Assembly (NCBI RefSeq): GCF_000219805.1
Contig: NC_015759.1
Location: forward strand, 124,001 to 188,000
Direction of reading: 5' to 3'
DNA: 64,000 bases
Source: Weissella koreensis KACC 15510
GTDB lineage: Bacteria; Bacillota; Bacilli; Lactobacillales; Lactobacillaceae
Shown: positions 1 through 8,507 of the stretch, in pieces
Position numbering within the stretch: the first letter of the stretch is position 1
Layout: the number at the start of each line of letters is the position of its first letter
The notes under the pieces: generated by a model
Told to the model about the DNA's origin: nothing
What the model saw: only the letters and a program-made list of their open reading frames with translations
Databases searched by the model: none
Translations under genes and position numbers: made by a program

Positions 1-487
1 TTGAGAATACTGGCACATCAATTTGTTGTCCCAAAGTTTCCAATTGATCAATGGCAGCTGGTCGATAAATGTCAGCAGCAATCATAAGTGGACGTGCGTT
101 TTGTTCTTTCTTTAACTTAAAAGCAAGTTTACCGGCAGTGGTAGTTTTACCGGCTCCTTGTAACCCTACCATCATAATAACAGTGGGTATTTTTGGTGAA
201 CGATTTAAGGGAACATCTTGTTCCCCCATCATTGCTGTTAACTCATCATTCACAATTTTAACAATTTGTTGAGCCGGATTTAATCCTTCTAGAACTTTCT
301 GCCCCGCAGCCTTTTCACGAACATCGCGAACGAAACTTTTTACAACCGTATAATCCACGTCGGCTTCCAACAAAGCCATACGAATTTCTCGCATTGTATC
401 CCGTAAGTCAGCGTCTGTAACTTTTCCCTTTTTTCGTAATCCGCTCAATGCAGATTGTAGTCTTTCTGTTAATCCCTCAAAAGCCAT
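1..487 (-). CDS. ffh: Signal recognition particle protein Ffh, N-terminal part (runs off the window)
   Basis: This is the first 162 codons of the SRP GTPase, which binds 4.5S RNA and signal sequences and brings translating ribosomes to the membrane through FtsY. The visible protein starts MAFEGLTERLQSAL and carries the four-helix N domain (about residues 1-95), followed by the G-domain P-loop GLQGAGKTT at about 108-116 and the conserved AADIYRPAAIDQL segment. The rest of the G domain and the M domain lie outside the window. The gene starts 5 bp after the end of ylxM, its usual partner, so the two are surely cotranscribed. Identification is secure; only the 3' end is missing. Confidence 0.97.
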   Translation of the reverse strand, partial: MAFEGLTERLQSALSGLRKKGKVTDADLRDTMREIRMALLEADVDYTVVKSFVRDVREKAAGQKVLEGLNPAQQIVKIVNDELTAMMGEQDVPLNRSPKIPTVIMMVGLQGAGKTTTAGKLAFKLKKEQNARPLMIAADIYRPAAIDQLETLGQQIDVPVFS

Positions 488-492
488 TTTAT

Positions 493-834
493 TTAATCCT
501 CCTCAAGCGTAATTAATTGTTCCATTAAATCAATTAATTGCTGATCATTTTGATAATTTTTTTTAATATATGTCTCAATTTCAGCAGCAGCTACCTGCCT
601 TTTTAAATATTCAGCATATAAATGCAATTTATTTTCATAATTTTCTAAAAGCTGCGTACTTCGTTTTAAGTTATCATAGACAGCTTGTCTTGAAACAGAA
701 AATTCATCTGCAATTTCACCTAGTGAATAATCATCTGCATAATATAATTCTAAATAATCATCCTGCTTACTCGTCAATAAAGAACGATAAAAATCAAACA
801 GAATATTAAGCCGCATACTTTTTTCTAGTTCCAT
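493..834 (-). CDS. ylxM: YlxM family SRP-associated helix-turn-helix protein
   Basis: A 113-residue protein of the YlxM/p13 family, small DNA- or RNA-binding-like proteins encoded next to ffh in Firmicutes and reported in streptococci to modulate SRP function. The sequence shows the family start [21 protein letters not shown] and a sigma-70 region 4-like helix-turn-helix, [21 protein letters not shown], near residues 36-56, then a helical acidic C-terminus. A longer frame begins further upstream, but the chosen ATG has a GGAG ribosome site 8 nt away, lies 1 bp after the ftsY stop and matches the family length. The exact molecular role is not settled for the family. Confidence 0.93.
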   Translation of the reverse strand: MELEKSMRLNILFDFYRSLLTSKQDDYLELYYADDYSLGEIADEFSVSRQAVYDNLKRSTQLLENYENKLHLYAEYLKRQVAAAEIETYIKKNYQNDQQLIDLMEQLITLEED

Positions 835-835
835 C

Positions 836-2341
836 TTATAACTCCAATAATGGTCCGAATAAGCTTTTGGCAAAATCATTAGCATCAAACGGTTTTAAAT
901 CACCTACTTGCTCGCCAAGGCCAATCCATTTAACAGGTAAGTGTAATTCATTTCGAATTGGCAAAACAATTCCACCTTTGGCTGTTCCGTCTAATTTAGT
1001 TAAGACTATTCCTGTAACATCCGTTGAACTTTTGAATAACTTAGCCTGCTGCAAAGCATTTTGACCCGTTGTTGAATCCAATACTAGGAGAACTTCAGCT
1101 GGCTGATCAGGTAATTCACGTTCAATAATACGTTTCATTTTAGCTAATTCTTGCATCAGATTAACATTATTTTGTAAACGTCCAGCTGTATCAACAAATA
1201 AGATATCAGCTTGCTGGTCAATCGCCGCCTTCACCCCATCAAATACTACAGAAGCCGGATCTGATTCCGGTGGTCCAGCAATGACTTCAACACCATCTCG
1301 TTCACCCCAAACTTGTAACTGTTGTGTTGCCCCTGCTCTAAATGTATCTGCAGCTGCGAGCAAGACCTTCTTTCCTTCTTGCTTATAACGTGCAGCCAAC
1401 TTTCCAATCGTAGTCGTCTTTCCGACACCATTAACTCCTACAAACAAAATAACCGTTGGCCCAGATTGAGCGAAATGCATTGATGAATCTTCATCACGGC
1501 CTTGTTCAGTATAATGATCAACTAATTTCTGTAAAATAACGTTTGAAACTTCTTCTTTGCTCTTAGCATTTTGAAGCTTAACTTCATCTCGTAATTCATC
1601 AGTTAATTTAAAGGCGGTTTCAGCACCCACATCAGCCTTGATCAAAGTTTCTTCCAGATCATCAAAAAAGTCCTCATCGACGCGTCTAAAGTTGGCCATA
1701 AATTGGTTCCAACGTTGGCTCCAAGACTTTTTAGTTTTATTCAAACCTTGATCCAAGTCTGATTCTGTTGGTTGATTTGGCTCTTCAATGTCCTTCTCTA
1801 CTTCTGATTCATATACTTCTGTCTGTTCTAAATCAGATGAAGAAGCAACCACATCAGTATTTGGCTCATAAACAGCAGACGCTTCTTCAACTATCTCAAT
1901 ATCCGAATTTTTAACTGCATGAATTTGTTCATTGTTTTGATCTAATAATTCAGCGGTTTTCTCTATTTCATAATCATTTGATACTAATTCAGATTCATTG
2001 GCATCAAAGTTATCCTCAACTGGACTTGCTTGTTCACTTGGTTCAGAAAAAGTAATCGTATCATTAGAATTAACTTTTGATATATCACTAACCTTCTCTG
2101 CTTCTGTATGAGCTTCTAGTGATTCGTTAACTTTCTCTGCTTCATCAATTACAGAATCAATCTCGATTGCCTTAGGTATCAATTGTTCGACTTTAACAAT
2201 TGCCTGCTTCACTTTGGGCTGAAAAGGATTATCAGCCGTGATTCGTGGATATAACGTTACTACTTCAACCGGCTGTTTCGTTATCTTGGGTTCAGAAGGC
2301 TCTCCGGTAAATGCCTTTTTTATTGCATCAAATAATCCCAT
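836..2341 (-). CDS. ftsY: Signal recognition particle receptor FtsY
   Basis: SRP receptor GTPase of 501 residues that docks the Ffh-ribosome complex at the membrane. Residues 1 to about 205 form a long, acidic, low-complexity A domain rich in Glu, Asp and Ser, expected to mediate membrane or translocon contact. The NG domain follows: P-loop [10 protein letters not shown] at about 302-311, [11 protein letters not shown] in the insertion box, DTAGR at 384-388 and TKLD at 448-451. The long A domain is common in lactobacilli. It lies 24 bp downstream of rnc; in Bacillus and many Firmicutes smc sits between these two genes, and here it does not. Confidence 0.97.
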   Translation of the reverse strand: MGLFDAIKKAFTGEPSEPKITKQPVEVVTLYPRITADNPFQPKVKQAIVKVEQLIPKAIEIDSVIDEAEKVNESLEAHTEAEKVSDISKVNSNDTITFSEPSEQASPVEDNFDANESELVSNDYEIEKTAELLDQNNEQIHAVKNSDIEIVEEASAVYEPNTDVVASSSDLEQTEVYESEVEKDIEEPNQPTESDLDQGLNKTKKSWSQRWNQFMANFRRVDEDFFDDLEETLIKADVGAETAFKLTDELRDEVKLQNAKSKEEVSNVILQKLVDHYTEQGRDEDSSMHFAQSGPTVILFVGVNGVGKTTTIGKLAARYKQEGKKVLLAAADTFRAGATQQLQVWGERDGVEVIAGPPESDPASVVFDGVKAAIDQQADILFVDTAGRLQNNVNLMQELAKMKRIIERELPDQPAEVLLVLDSTTGQNALQQAKLFKSSTDVTGIVLTKLDGTAKGGIVLPIRNELHLPVKWIGLGEQVGDLKPFDANDFAKSLFGPLLEL

Positions 2342-2365
2342 AATTTGAATTCCTCATTTGTAATT

Positions 2366-3061
2366 TTAATTTGTTAAACTTTGATAAGCATCTCGTGCAG
2401 CCGCTTTTTCCGCTTCTTTTGTCGATTTACCTTGACCTGCACCCAGCTTTTTATCATTGACACTCACAGCTACTGTGAAAATTTGCTCATTATTTTCAAT
2501 TTGTTCTTCAGCTATTTTTTCATAATTAATTTCCACTGATCCATGCTTCTGCAACAATTCTTGTAATTTCGATTTATAATCAACAAAACGATCATAGAAA
2601 CCTGTTTTAATTTTAGAAAAGAAAACAAGATCTAACAAATGCATTACTGCATCTTGACCTTGATCCAGGAATAATGCCCCGATAAAGGCTTCCCACAAAT
2701 CTTCTAAAAGCGAATCTCGATTTCTCGCCCCAGACATCTCTTCTCCATGACCCAATTGGACATATTTATCAAGATGTAACTCACGTGACAAAGCTGCAAA
2801 TGAACGGGTTTGTACCATTAAGATTCGCAACTCTGTCAATCGACCTTCATCCCAGTCTGGGTAATTTTGAAAAAGATAGACCGCAGATGATTGTTGCATA
2901 ATTGCATCGCCCAAAAATTCGAGACGTTGATAATCGCGACCTTGATAACCTGGATGTTCATTAATATAATTAGCTTGCGTTAAAGCCTCTTCTAGTAATT
3001 TTAAATCATTAAATTGTAAGCCGTATTTATCGGCAATTTCTGCTTGTAATTGCGCAAACAT
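2366..3061 (-). CDS. rnc: Ribonuclease III
   Basis: Double-strand-specific endoribonuclease for rRNA and mRNA processing, 231 residues. The N-terminal RNase III domain has the signature RLEFLGDAIMQ and the second acidic motif EDLWEAFIGALFLD; a double-stranded RNA-binding domain ends the protein (about 160-231, with GAGQGKSTKEAEKAAARDA). In the signature the residue before RLEFLGD is Gln where many enzymes have Glu; the main metal ligands (Glu in LEFLGD, the Asp in GDA, and the later Asp/Glu) are present. The start is the ATG preceded by GAAGGAGA; an upstream in-frame extension of 23 codons lacks a ribosome site and family similarity. Follows acpP in a probable operon. Confidence 0.96.
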   Translation of the reverse strand: MFAQLQAEIADKYGLQFNDLKLLEEALTQANYINEHPGYQGRDYQRLEFLGDAIMQQSSAVYLFQNYPDWDEGRLTELRILMVQTRSFAALSRELHLDKYVQLGHGEEMSGARNRDSLLEDLWEAFIGALFLDQGQDAVMHLLDLVFFSKIKTGFYDRFVDYKSKLQELLQKHGSVEINYEKIAEEQIENNEQIFTVAVSVNDKKLGAGQGKSTKEAEKAAARDAYQSLTN

Positions 3062-3162
3062 TAAAAATCTCCTTCGATATTCTTCTTTGATTATTCTCTG
3101 TATAAGTATACCAAAAAACCGGACCCACAAACGTTCCGGTTTTTAAATTATCATGATATTGC

Positions 3163-3414
3163 TTACTTTTTAGCTTGATGTTCATAAATGTAATCAACGG
3201 TTTGATTAATCGTTGTTAACTTATCAGCATCTTCATCTGGAATTTCGGCATCAAATTCATCTTCCATTTCCAAAACCAATTCCACAAAATCAATAGAATC
3301 AGCGTCAATATCATTTAAAAAGTTCAAATCACCACTGATTTGATCTGTTGAAAGTTCAAAATGGTCAGCCACTAAGGCTGCCACACGATCATAAATTACT
3401 TTTTTCTCTAACAT
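3163..3414 (-). CDS. acpP: Acyl carrier protein
   Basis: An 83-residue acidic acyl carrier protein that holds growing acyl chains on a 4'-phosphopantetheine arm during type II fatty acid synthesis and supplies PlsX. The attachment site is the Ser in DADSIDFVEL (Ser40). It is slightly longer than the usual 77-80 residues because of a basic start and the tail YIYEHQAKK. It lies 16 bp downstream of plsX, so acyl-phosphate synthesis and its acyl carrier are co-expressed; fabD and fabG, present between these genes in Bacillus, are absent here and are probably in another cluster. Confidence 0.93.
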   Translation of the reverse strand: MLEKKVIYDRVAALVADHFELSTDQISGDLNFLNDIDADSIDFVELVLEMEDEFDAEIPDEDADKLTTINQTVDYIYEHQAKK

Positions 3415-3430
3415 TTTATTTCTCCCTTAA

Positions 3431-4474
3431 TTACTCTTGACTGTCAATTCTAGCGGCCAAATCATTTTTATGTTCAGCCACAAAAGTTTCAACCTTATTA
3501 ATTAAATCACTACTTAACATTGATTCGATTTGAACCATCGTGGCAGAAATTGCCTCTGCACTGGCGGAACCATGCGCTTTAACAACCGGAGCTTTAACAC
3601 CCAAAACAACTGCTCCACCATACTGCTCAGGATTCCATTGATGTGCTATATCTTTTAATGTTGGAAGTAATAATCCCGCTCCCATTTTAGCACGAATTCC
3701 ACCATTTGAAAGTGAATGTTTTAATGTTTTCATAACGGTTTTAGCAGTTCCTTCAATTGCCTTTAAGGTTGCATTACCTGTAAAGCCATCCGATACTACT
3801 ACGTCGGCCGGTCCTTGTAAAATATTTGCAGCTTCAACATTTCCTACAAAGTTAACCAAATGTTTTGCATGACCCGCCTTAAGCAACTGATGAGCGTCTT
3901 TATGCATTTGATCGCCCTTATCTTCTTCGCCACCATTGTTTAACAAACCTACCCGTGGCTGGTCATAGTGTAAGATTTCATGTGCGTAAAACGATCCCAA
4001 AACACCATATTCATAAAGATGATTAGCACGATTATCTGCGTTGGCCCCAACATCCATCATCACAAAAGCATCGTGTTCACCACCCATTGCTGGCAATAAA
4101 GTCATTAAAGCTGGACGACTAATCCCTTTAATACGTCCCACTAAGAAAATACCTGCCGCTAAAAGAGCTCCAGTATTCCCAGCTGAAAATAAAGCATCAG
4201 CCTCACCATGTTTGACCGCATTGGCAGCCATAACTAATGAACTATTTTTACGAGTACGAACCGATTTAACAGGTTCATCTGCCATTGCAATTGCATCATC
4301 TGCTTGAACTAAACTAATTCGGGTCATATCTTTAATTAGAGGCTTAACTTGATCAAGTTTTCCAAATAATACAAATTCTACATTTGGTAATTTGTCTCGA
4401 GCACTCTCTACCCCGGATACTACAGTGGTTGGTGCATCATCCCCACCCATTGCATCTACGGCGATTTTATACAT
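3431..4474 (-). CDS. plsX: Phosphate acyltransferase PlsX
   Basis: Makes acyl-phosphate from acyl-ACP, the acyl donor for PlsY in phosphatidic acid synthesis; a peripheral membrane enzyme. The 347-residue sequence has the family start MYKIAVDAMGGDDAP, the FSAGNTGALLAAGIF segment near 95-110 and the DGFTGNATLKAIEGTAKT segment near 230-245. Length is typical. It sits 56 bp after recG and just before acpP, the standard Firmicutes order. A fapR regulator, which precedes plsX in Bacillus, is not present and no FapR-type operator was recognised. Confidence 0.96.
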   Translation of the reverse strand: MYKIAVDAMGGDDAPTTVVSGVESARDKLPNVEFVLFGKLDQVKPLIKDMTRISLVQADDAIAMADEPVKSVRTRKNSSLVMAANAVKHGEADALFSAGNTGALLAAGIFLVGRIKGISRPALMTLLPAMGGEHDAFVMMDVGANADNRANHLYEYGVLGSFYAHEILHYDQPRVGLLNNGGEEDKGDQMHKDAHQLLKAGHAKHLVNFVGNVEAANILQGPADVVVSDGFTGNATLKAIEGTAKTVMKTLKHSLSNGGIRAKMGAGLLLPTLKDIAHQWNPEQYGGAVVLGVKAPVVKAHGSASAEAISATMVQIESMLSSDLINKVETFVAEHKNDLAARIDSQE

Positions 4475-4530
4475 CTTTTTTTCCTCTTTTTCTAGTATTA
4501 TTACATAATATCATATAGATAAAATCACAC

Positions 4531-6561
4531 CTAATCAAAATTTCGATATCTTTCCATCGTTTCTGACAAAAATTTACTAAGCATAATATTTTCAGGTTGA
4601 TCAGCCCAATCGGGAGTATTCACAATTTCAAGAGCTTCTTGTTGAGCGGTTTCCATCATAATTAAATCATGAACTGGATCCCCCACCTTAAACTCAGGCA
4701 TTCCAGATTGTCGATTTCCCAAAACGTCCCCTGACCCTCTTAATTCTAGATCTTTTTGAGCTAAAACAAAACCATTGGTCGTTTTAGTCATCGCTTCCAT
4801 CCGTTCGATTCCAAATTGAGTTTTCGGATCTGAAATCAAAAAAGTATATGATTGACGTTGACCTCGACCAACTCGTCCACGTAACTGATGTAATTGAGCT
4901 AGTCCAAAGCGATCAGCATCTAAAATCAACATAACTGTAGAATTAGGCACATCAACCCCGACTTCAATCACCGTAGTTGCCACTAAGACTTGAAATTCAT
5001 TCCGTTTAAAAGATTCCATCACAGTATCTTTTTCTTGATTAGACAAACGCCCGTGTAGCAATCCTACTTGATACTGTGGTGCAAAATATTTCATAAGGTC
5101 TTCATAAACGGCTTGTGCATTTTGAACATCTAAAGTTTCAGATTCTTCAATTAACGGAGTAACTACATAAGCCTGTGCACCTTCATCTAGTTGTTTTCGA
5201 ATAAAGCTAACAGCCTTTTCAAATTCATTATTTCTTAACCATTGTGTTTTGATGGGCTTTCGTCCAGATGGTAACTGATCAATAACTGAAACATCCATTT
5301 CCCCATAAGCCGTAATAGCTAATGTACGAGGAATAGGAGTTGCAGTCATCGCTAAAATATCGGGATTCATTCCAATTTCACGCAATTTTGCACGCTGCTT
5401 TACTCCGAATCGATGCTGCTCGTCAATGACAGCCAGGCCAAGATTGTGAAAAGCAATATCCGTTTGTATTAAAGCATGCGTTCCAATTAAAATATCAATA
5501 TCCCCATTTACTAAATCAGCTAATATCTGCCTTCGCGGACCAGCTTTCATTGATCCAGTCAATATTTCGATGCGAACATCATTTACATCAAAGAATTGGC
5601 TCAAAGTTTTGGCATGTTGCTGAGCTAAAATTTCAGTGGGAGCCATTAATGCTGCCTGCATACCAGCTGATACAGCTGCGTACATAGCTAAGGCAGCCAC
5701 CACCGTTTTACCAGACCCTACATCTCCTTGCAGCAAACGATTCATATGCTTAGGTCGACGTAGGTCAGCCACAATTTCGTTCACCACTTTTTTTTGAGCA
5801 GCTGTTAGTTCAAAAGGCAATGTCTGAATAAAGGCTTTTAATTTATTATTATTAAACTCAATAGATCGTCCATGATAACTTTGGTCTGTCATTTTTAATA
5901 ATTGTAAGCGCATTTGAAATAAAAAAAACTCTTCAAAAGATGCCGTTCGACGAGCAGCATGAGCCTCAATTGCATTTTTTGGTACATGCACTCCAAACAG
6001 CATTTCCATTCGTGGTAATAGGCGGTAACGGAATCGAATAGGCTCGGGAATTAAATCTACAAAGAGTTCTTTATATTTACCAAGTGCTTGCTCAATCAGC
6101 GCTTTCAATGTTTTTTGAGTAACTTCTTTTGAAGCAGGATAAGTAGCTTGTAGTTCATCCATACTATCTTTGGCTAAAATTTTAATTCCCATCAGGGTTT
6201 GGCGCCTTTGTTCATAGGTCCCATATATAGCAACCTCTTCACCTAACTTTAACTTTTCCTGCACCCAAGGTTGATTAAAGAATGTTACTACAATATTTTC
6301 GTTTTCGACAAGCAGTCTGAAATTTATGCGTGTTTTTCGATATCCATAACGGGATAAGACCGGTTCAGAAGAAACAAGACCTTTGAATGTTACTTTTTCC
6401 CCACTCCCTACTTCGGAGGGTAGTTTGGTGGCCAGATCACTATAGCGTAAGGGAAAATGGCTTAAAAGGTCTTCAATCGTAAAAATTCCTAAATGATGCA
6501 ACCCATCAAGACGTTTAGGACCTACACCACTCAGTTCTGCGACCGAATCATTTAATTGCAT
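4531..6561 (-). CDS. recG: ATP-dependent DNA helicase RecG
   Basis: Branch-migrating helicase that remodels stalled forks and recombination intermediates; 676 residues, the usual size. The N-terminal wedge/OB domain (about 1-230) is followed by the helicase core: QLPF-like ELTAAQKKV motif at 251-259, Walker A GDVGSGKT at 279-286, the RecG-type DEQH box at 380-383, TATPIPRT in motif III and QLRGRVGRGQRQSYTFL in motif VI. It is the first gene of the recG-plsX-acpP-rnc-ftsY-ylxM-ffh run, with a 160-bp upstream gap that ends in the terminator of the permease gene, so the operon promoter should lie in 6562-6680. Confidence 0.97.
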   Translation of the reverse strand: MQLNDSVAELSGVGPKRLDGLHHLGIFTIEDLLSHFPLRYSDLATKLPSEVGSGEKVTFKGLVSSEPVLSRYGYRKTRINFRLLVENENIVVTFFNQPWVQEKLKLGEEVAIYGTYEQRRQTLMGIKILAKDSMDELQATYPASKEVTQKTLKALIEQALGKYKELFVDLIPEPIRFRYRLLPRMEMLFGVHVPKNAIEAHAARRTASFEEFFLFQMRLQLLKMTDQSYHGRSIEFNNNKLKAFIQTLPFELTAAQKKVVNEIVADLRRPKHMNRLLQGDVGSGKTVVAALAMYAAVSAGMQAALMAPTEILAQQHAKTLSQFFDVNDVRIEILTGSMKAGPRRQILADLVNGDIDILIGTHALIQTDIAFHNLGLAVIDEQHRFGVKQRAKLREIGMNPDILAMTATPIPRTLAITAYGEMDVSVIDQLPSGRKPIKTQWLRNNEFEKAVSFIRKQLDEGAQAYVVTPLIEESETLDVQNAQAVYEDLMKYFAPQYQVGLLHGRLSNQEKDTVMESFKRNEFQVLVATTVIEVGVDVPNSTVMLILDADRFGLAQLHQLRGRVGRGQRQSYTFLISDPKTQFGIERMEAMTKTTNGFVLAQKDLELRGSGDVLGNRQSGMPEFKVGDPVHDLIMMETAQQEALEIVNTPDWADQPENIMLSKFLSETMERYRNFD

Positions 6562-6680
6562 TGTCTCCCCTCCTTTTTTATTATTCTATTAATTATACAT
6601 TGTTTTTTTACAATAACTAACGAGCTTTATCATAAATCACTTAAATTTAGACCTATTTTTATCACATAATAAATTAAAAA

Positions 6681-6708
6681 AAGATCGCTTCAATTAGGCG
6701 ATCTTTTT
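6681..6708 (-). terminator. Intrinsic terminator after the purine permease gene
   Basis: Eight-base-pair stem (AAGATCGC pairs with GCGATCTT, 6681-6688 with 6698-6705) with a 9-nt loop. On the minus strand it is followed by a run of U. It lies 14 bp past the permease stop. An A-run on the other side makes it potentially bidirectional, but no convergent gene needs it. Confidence 0.85.
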
Positions 6709-6722
6709 CTTAATATTTTAAA

Positions 6723-8174
6723 TTAAAATGCTAATGAAATGAAATTTAGTAAGAATAGCAAAGCCACTACCCACAGTACCGGTGTAATTTCAGAAGCTTT
6801 CTTTTTGGCAAGCTTAACGATGATAAAGAAAATGAACCCAGCTGCAATTCCATATGAAATTGAATATGATAGGGCCATAAATGCGGAAGTAAAGAAGGCC
6901 GGGATGGCGACTTCTAAGTCATTCCAATCAATGGCCTTGAACTCATTCATCATTGAGATTCCCACAATGATCAAAATCGGTGCCGTGGCTGCAGAAGGTA
7001 TTACCCCCACAAGTGGTGCTGCCACAATTGAGAACATAAATCCAATTGCAATGACCAAAGAAGTTAGTCCAGTACGACCTCCAGCATTAATTCCAGAAGC
7101 TGATTCAATGAAAGTCGTCGTATTTGAAGTTCCATATATTCCAGCAAACATTGTGGCAAAAGTATCAGCGACTAGTCCACGATCCATTTTAGATTTAAAG
7201 CCTTTACCTTCTTCAAATTCTTTTTGATCTTGCTTTGAAAAAATACCAGTTGTTAAACCAGTTCCAATGAATGTCCCAATCGCATCAAACAATCCGGAAA
7301 GTCCCATTGAAAATACCGTTAAAATAACTACTAAAATTTGCTTAGGCGTAGTGAACATCGACCAAAGGCCGTCTTTACCCAACGCTGCCCCAAATACAGT
7401 CCCAAAATCATGGAAAGTAGTAACAAATGAATTATGAATATCAACATGAATATTCGTTACTCCCATAGGTATTCCAATTAAGGTTGTTAATAATACAGTA
7501 ATCAAATAGGCTCCACGAACTTGTTTCACTACTAAAATCACAATAATAATCAAACCAATTAAAGCTAATATAACTGGGGCAGTATTAAAGTTAGCTAATG
7601 ATGGAGTTGTACCACCACCAGCAACCATTGTTTCAATTGCCTTAGTTCCTTGTCCTGAATGAAAAGGTTTATTATTAATGCTTAAAATACTATCACCACC
7701 AACAATAAAGTTAATAAATCCCGCATTTTTTAAACCAATATAGGCAATAAACATTCCAATTCCAGCAGCAATTGCATGCTTTAAAGAAATTGGAATAGCC
7801 TTGACGATGGCTGATCTTAATTTTGTCAACGTAATGATCACATCAACTAATCCAACCAAGAAAACCATCCCTAACGCTTGTTGCCAACTAAAGCCTAAGC
7901 CAAATACAATGGTATAAGTAAACATTGCTTGCATCCCAATTGAAGGTCCAATGGCATACGGTAAATTAGCAAAAAGTCCTGTAATTAATGTTCCAGTAAT
8001 TATTGTTAGAATTGTGGCCATGAAGACACCTTGTGATGGCATCCCGGTCATTGATAAAACAGCTGGATTCAAGAAAATAATATAGGCCATCGCCACAAAG
8101 GTTGTTAAACCAGCTGTGACTTCCGTTCTAACCGTTGTATGGTTCTCCGATAATTTAAAAAAATGCTCAAACAC
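6723..8174 (-). CDS. NCS2 family purine permease (PbuG/AzgA type, guanine/hypoxanthine)
   Basis: A 483-residue polytopic membrane protein of the AzgA/PbuG branch of the nucleobase:cation symporter-2 family, which takes up hypoxanthine, guanine or adenine. The start MFEHFFKLSENHTTVRTEVTAG, the segment AMAYIIFLNPAVL and the GIYGTSNTTTFIESASGINAGGRTG segment are typical of this branch; about 12 hydrophobic segments are visible. Substrate within the purines cannot be read from sequence. The start codon is GTG, with a GGGGGA ribosome site 8 nt upstream; there is no in-frame ATG nearby. The gene stands alone between two terminators and has a 200-nt structured leader, so it is very probably regulated by transcription attenuation or a riboswitch. 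Confidence 0.92.
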   Translation of the reverse strand: MFEHFFKLSENHTTVRTEVTAGLTTFVAMAYIIFLNPAVLSMTGMPSQGVFMATILTIITGTLITGLFANLPYAIGPSIGMQAMFTYTIVFGLGFSWQQALGMVFLVGLVDVIITLTKLRSAIVKAIPISLKHAIAAGIGMFIAYIGLKNAGFINFIVGGDSILSINNKPFHSGQGTKAIETMVAGGGTTPSLANFNTAPVILALIGLIIIVILVVKQVRGAYLITVLLTTLIGIPMGVTNIHVDIHNSFVTTFHDFGTVFGAALGKDGLWSMFTTPKQILVVILTVFSMGLSGLFDAIGTFIGTGLTTGIFSKQDQKEFEEGKGFKSKMDRGLVADTFATMFAGIYGTSNTTTFIESASGINAGGRTGLTSLVIAIGFMFSIVAAPLVGVIPSAATAPILIIVGISMMNEFKAIDWNDLEVAIPAFFTSAFMALSYSISYGIAAGFIFFIIVKLAKKKASEITPVLWVVALLFLLNFISLAF

Positions 8175-8181
8175 GATTTAT

Positions 8182-8369
8182 ATCCCCCGAGAAATAAAAT
8201 ATGCGTCTCCGAATCCATACCAAAGACGCATGAAATAAAAGACGACGTAAAGTAATAAACTTTACGTCGTCAACAAAAACCTATAATGCCACTTAAAAAA
8301 GCAACATCAAAGTATTTTATTTCAAGTCTGTGGCAGAACACGTTAACGACTGATTGATTTAAAATGTTG
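8182..8369 (-). promoter_or_regulatory. Structured leader of the purine permease; candidate riboswitch or attenuator of unassigned class
   Basis: The minus-strand transcript expected from the promoter at 8375-8403 holds several alternative pairings: 8364-8369 with 8302-8307; 8330-8335 with 8287-8292, which crosses the first; an 11-nt arm at 8313-8323 that can pair with 8191-8201 close to the ribosome site or, over 9 nt, with 8232-8240; a 12-bp terminator-like stem at 8241-8252/8260-8271 followed by UUUUAUUU; and a 7-bp hairpin at 8201-8207/8225-8231. Crossing pairings plus a terminator are typical of a regulatory leader. I could not find the purine riboswitch core (GUUUCUACC loop), nor a preQ1, THF or SAM element. 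The function as a purine sensor is inferred from the downstream gene only. Confidence 0.6.
8241..8271 (-). terminator. Leader terminator-like hairpin before the purine permease
   Basis: Perfect 12-bp stem (GACGACGTAAAG with CTTTACGTCGTC) and a 7-nt loop, followed on the minus strand by UUUUAUUU. It sits 67 nt upstream of the GTG start, within the leader, so it would stop transcription before the gene unless an antiterminator forms. Confidence 0.75.
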
Positions 8370-8374
8370 TTTTA

Positions 8375-8403
8375 ACAATACCGCTCATTTCAAAATTAGT
8401 CAA
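8375..8403 (-). promoter_or_regulatory. Promoter of the purine permease leader
   Basis: On the minus strand TTGACT (8398-8403) and TATTGT (8375-8380) are separated by 17 bp, a good sigma-A match. The start point would fall at about 8368, immediately before the first paired arm of the leader, which supports the reading of the leader. Confidence 0.6.
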
Positions 8404-8451
8404 GATAATATCACAATTAAACAGATCTTAAATTTTTTTAAATATTTCTAT

Positions 8452-8492
8452 AAAAAAACTAAAACTACGTTAAGACGTAATTTTAGTTTTTT
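8452..8492 (-). terminator. Intrinsic terminator after argS
   Basis: Long hairpin starting 16 bp beyond the argS stop: arms 8452-8470 and 8475-8492 pair through ACGT and an A/T-rich stem around a 4-nt loop, and the minus-strand transcript ends in a U-run. Confidence 0.85.
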
Positions 8493-8507
8493 ATTTATAA
8501 TTTAATA

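Noticed and set aside
6739..7227. Long open frame on the plus strand inside the permease gene
   Set aside because: It mirrors a membrane protein gene, has no ribosome site and no family features. Other plus-strand frames in the window were rejected for the same reasons.
8175..8507. Standard purine riboswitch upstream of the purine permease
   Set aside because: Expected from the gene, but the conserved core (ATATGG and GTTTCTACC-type loops) is not present on the minus strand. I therefore report an unassigned leader.
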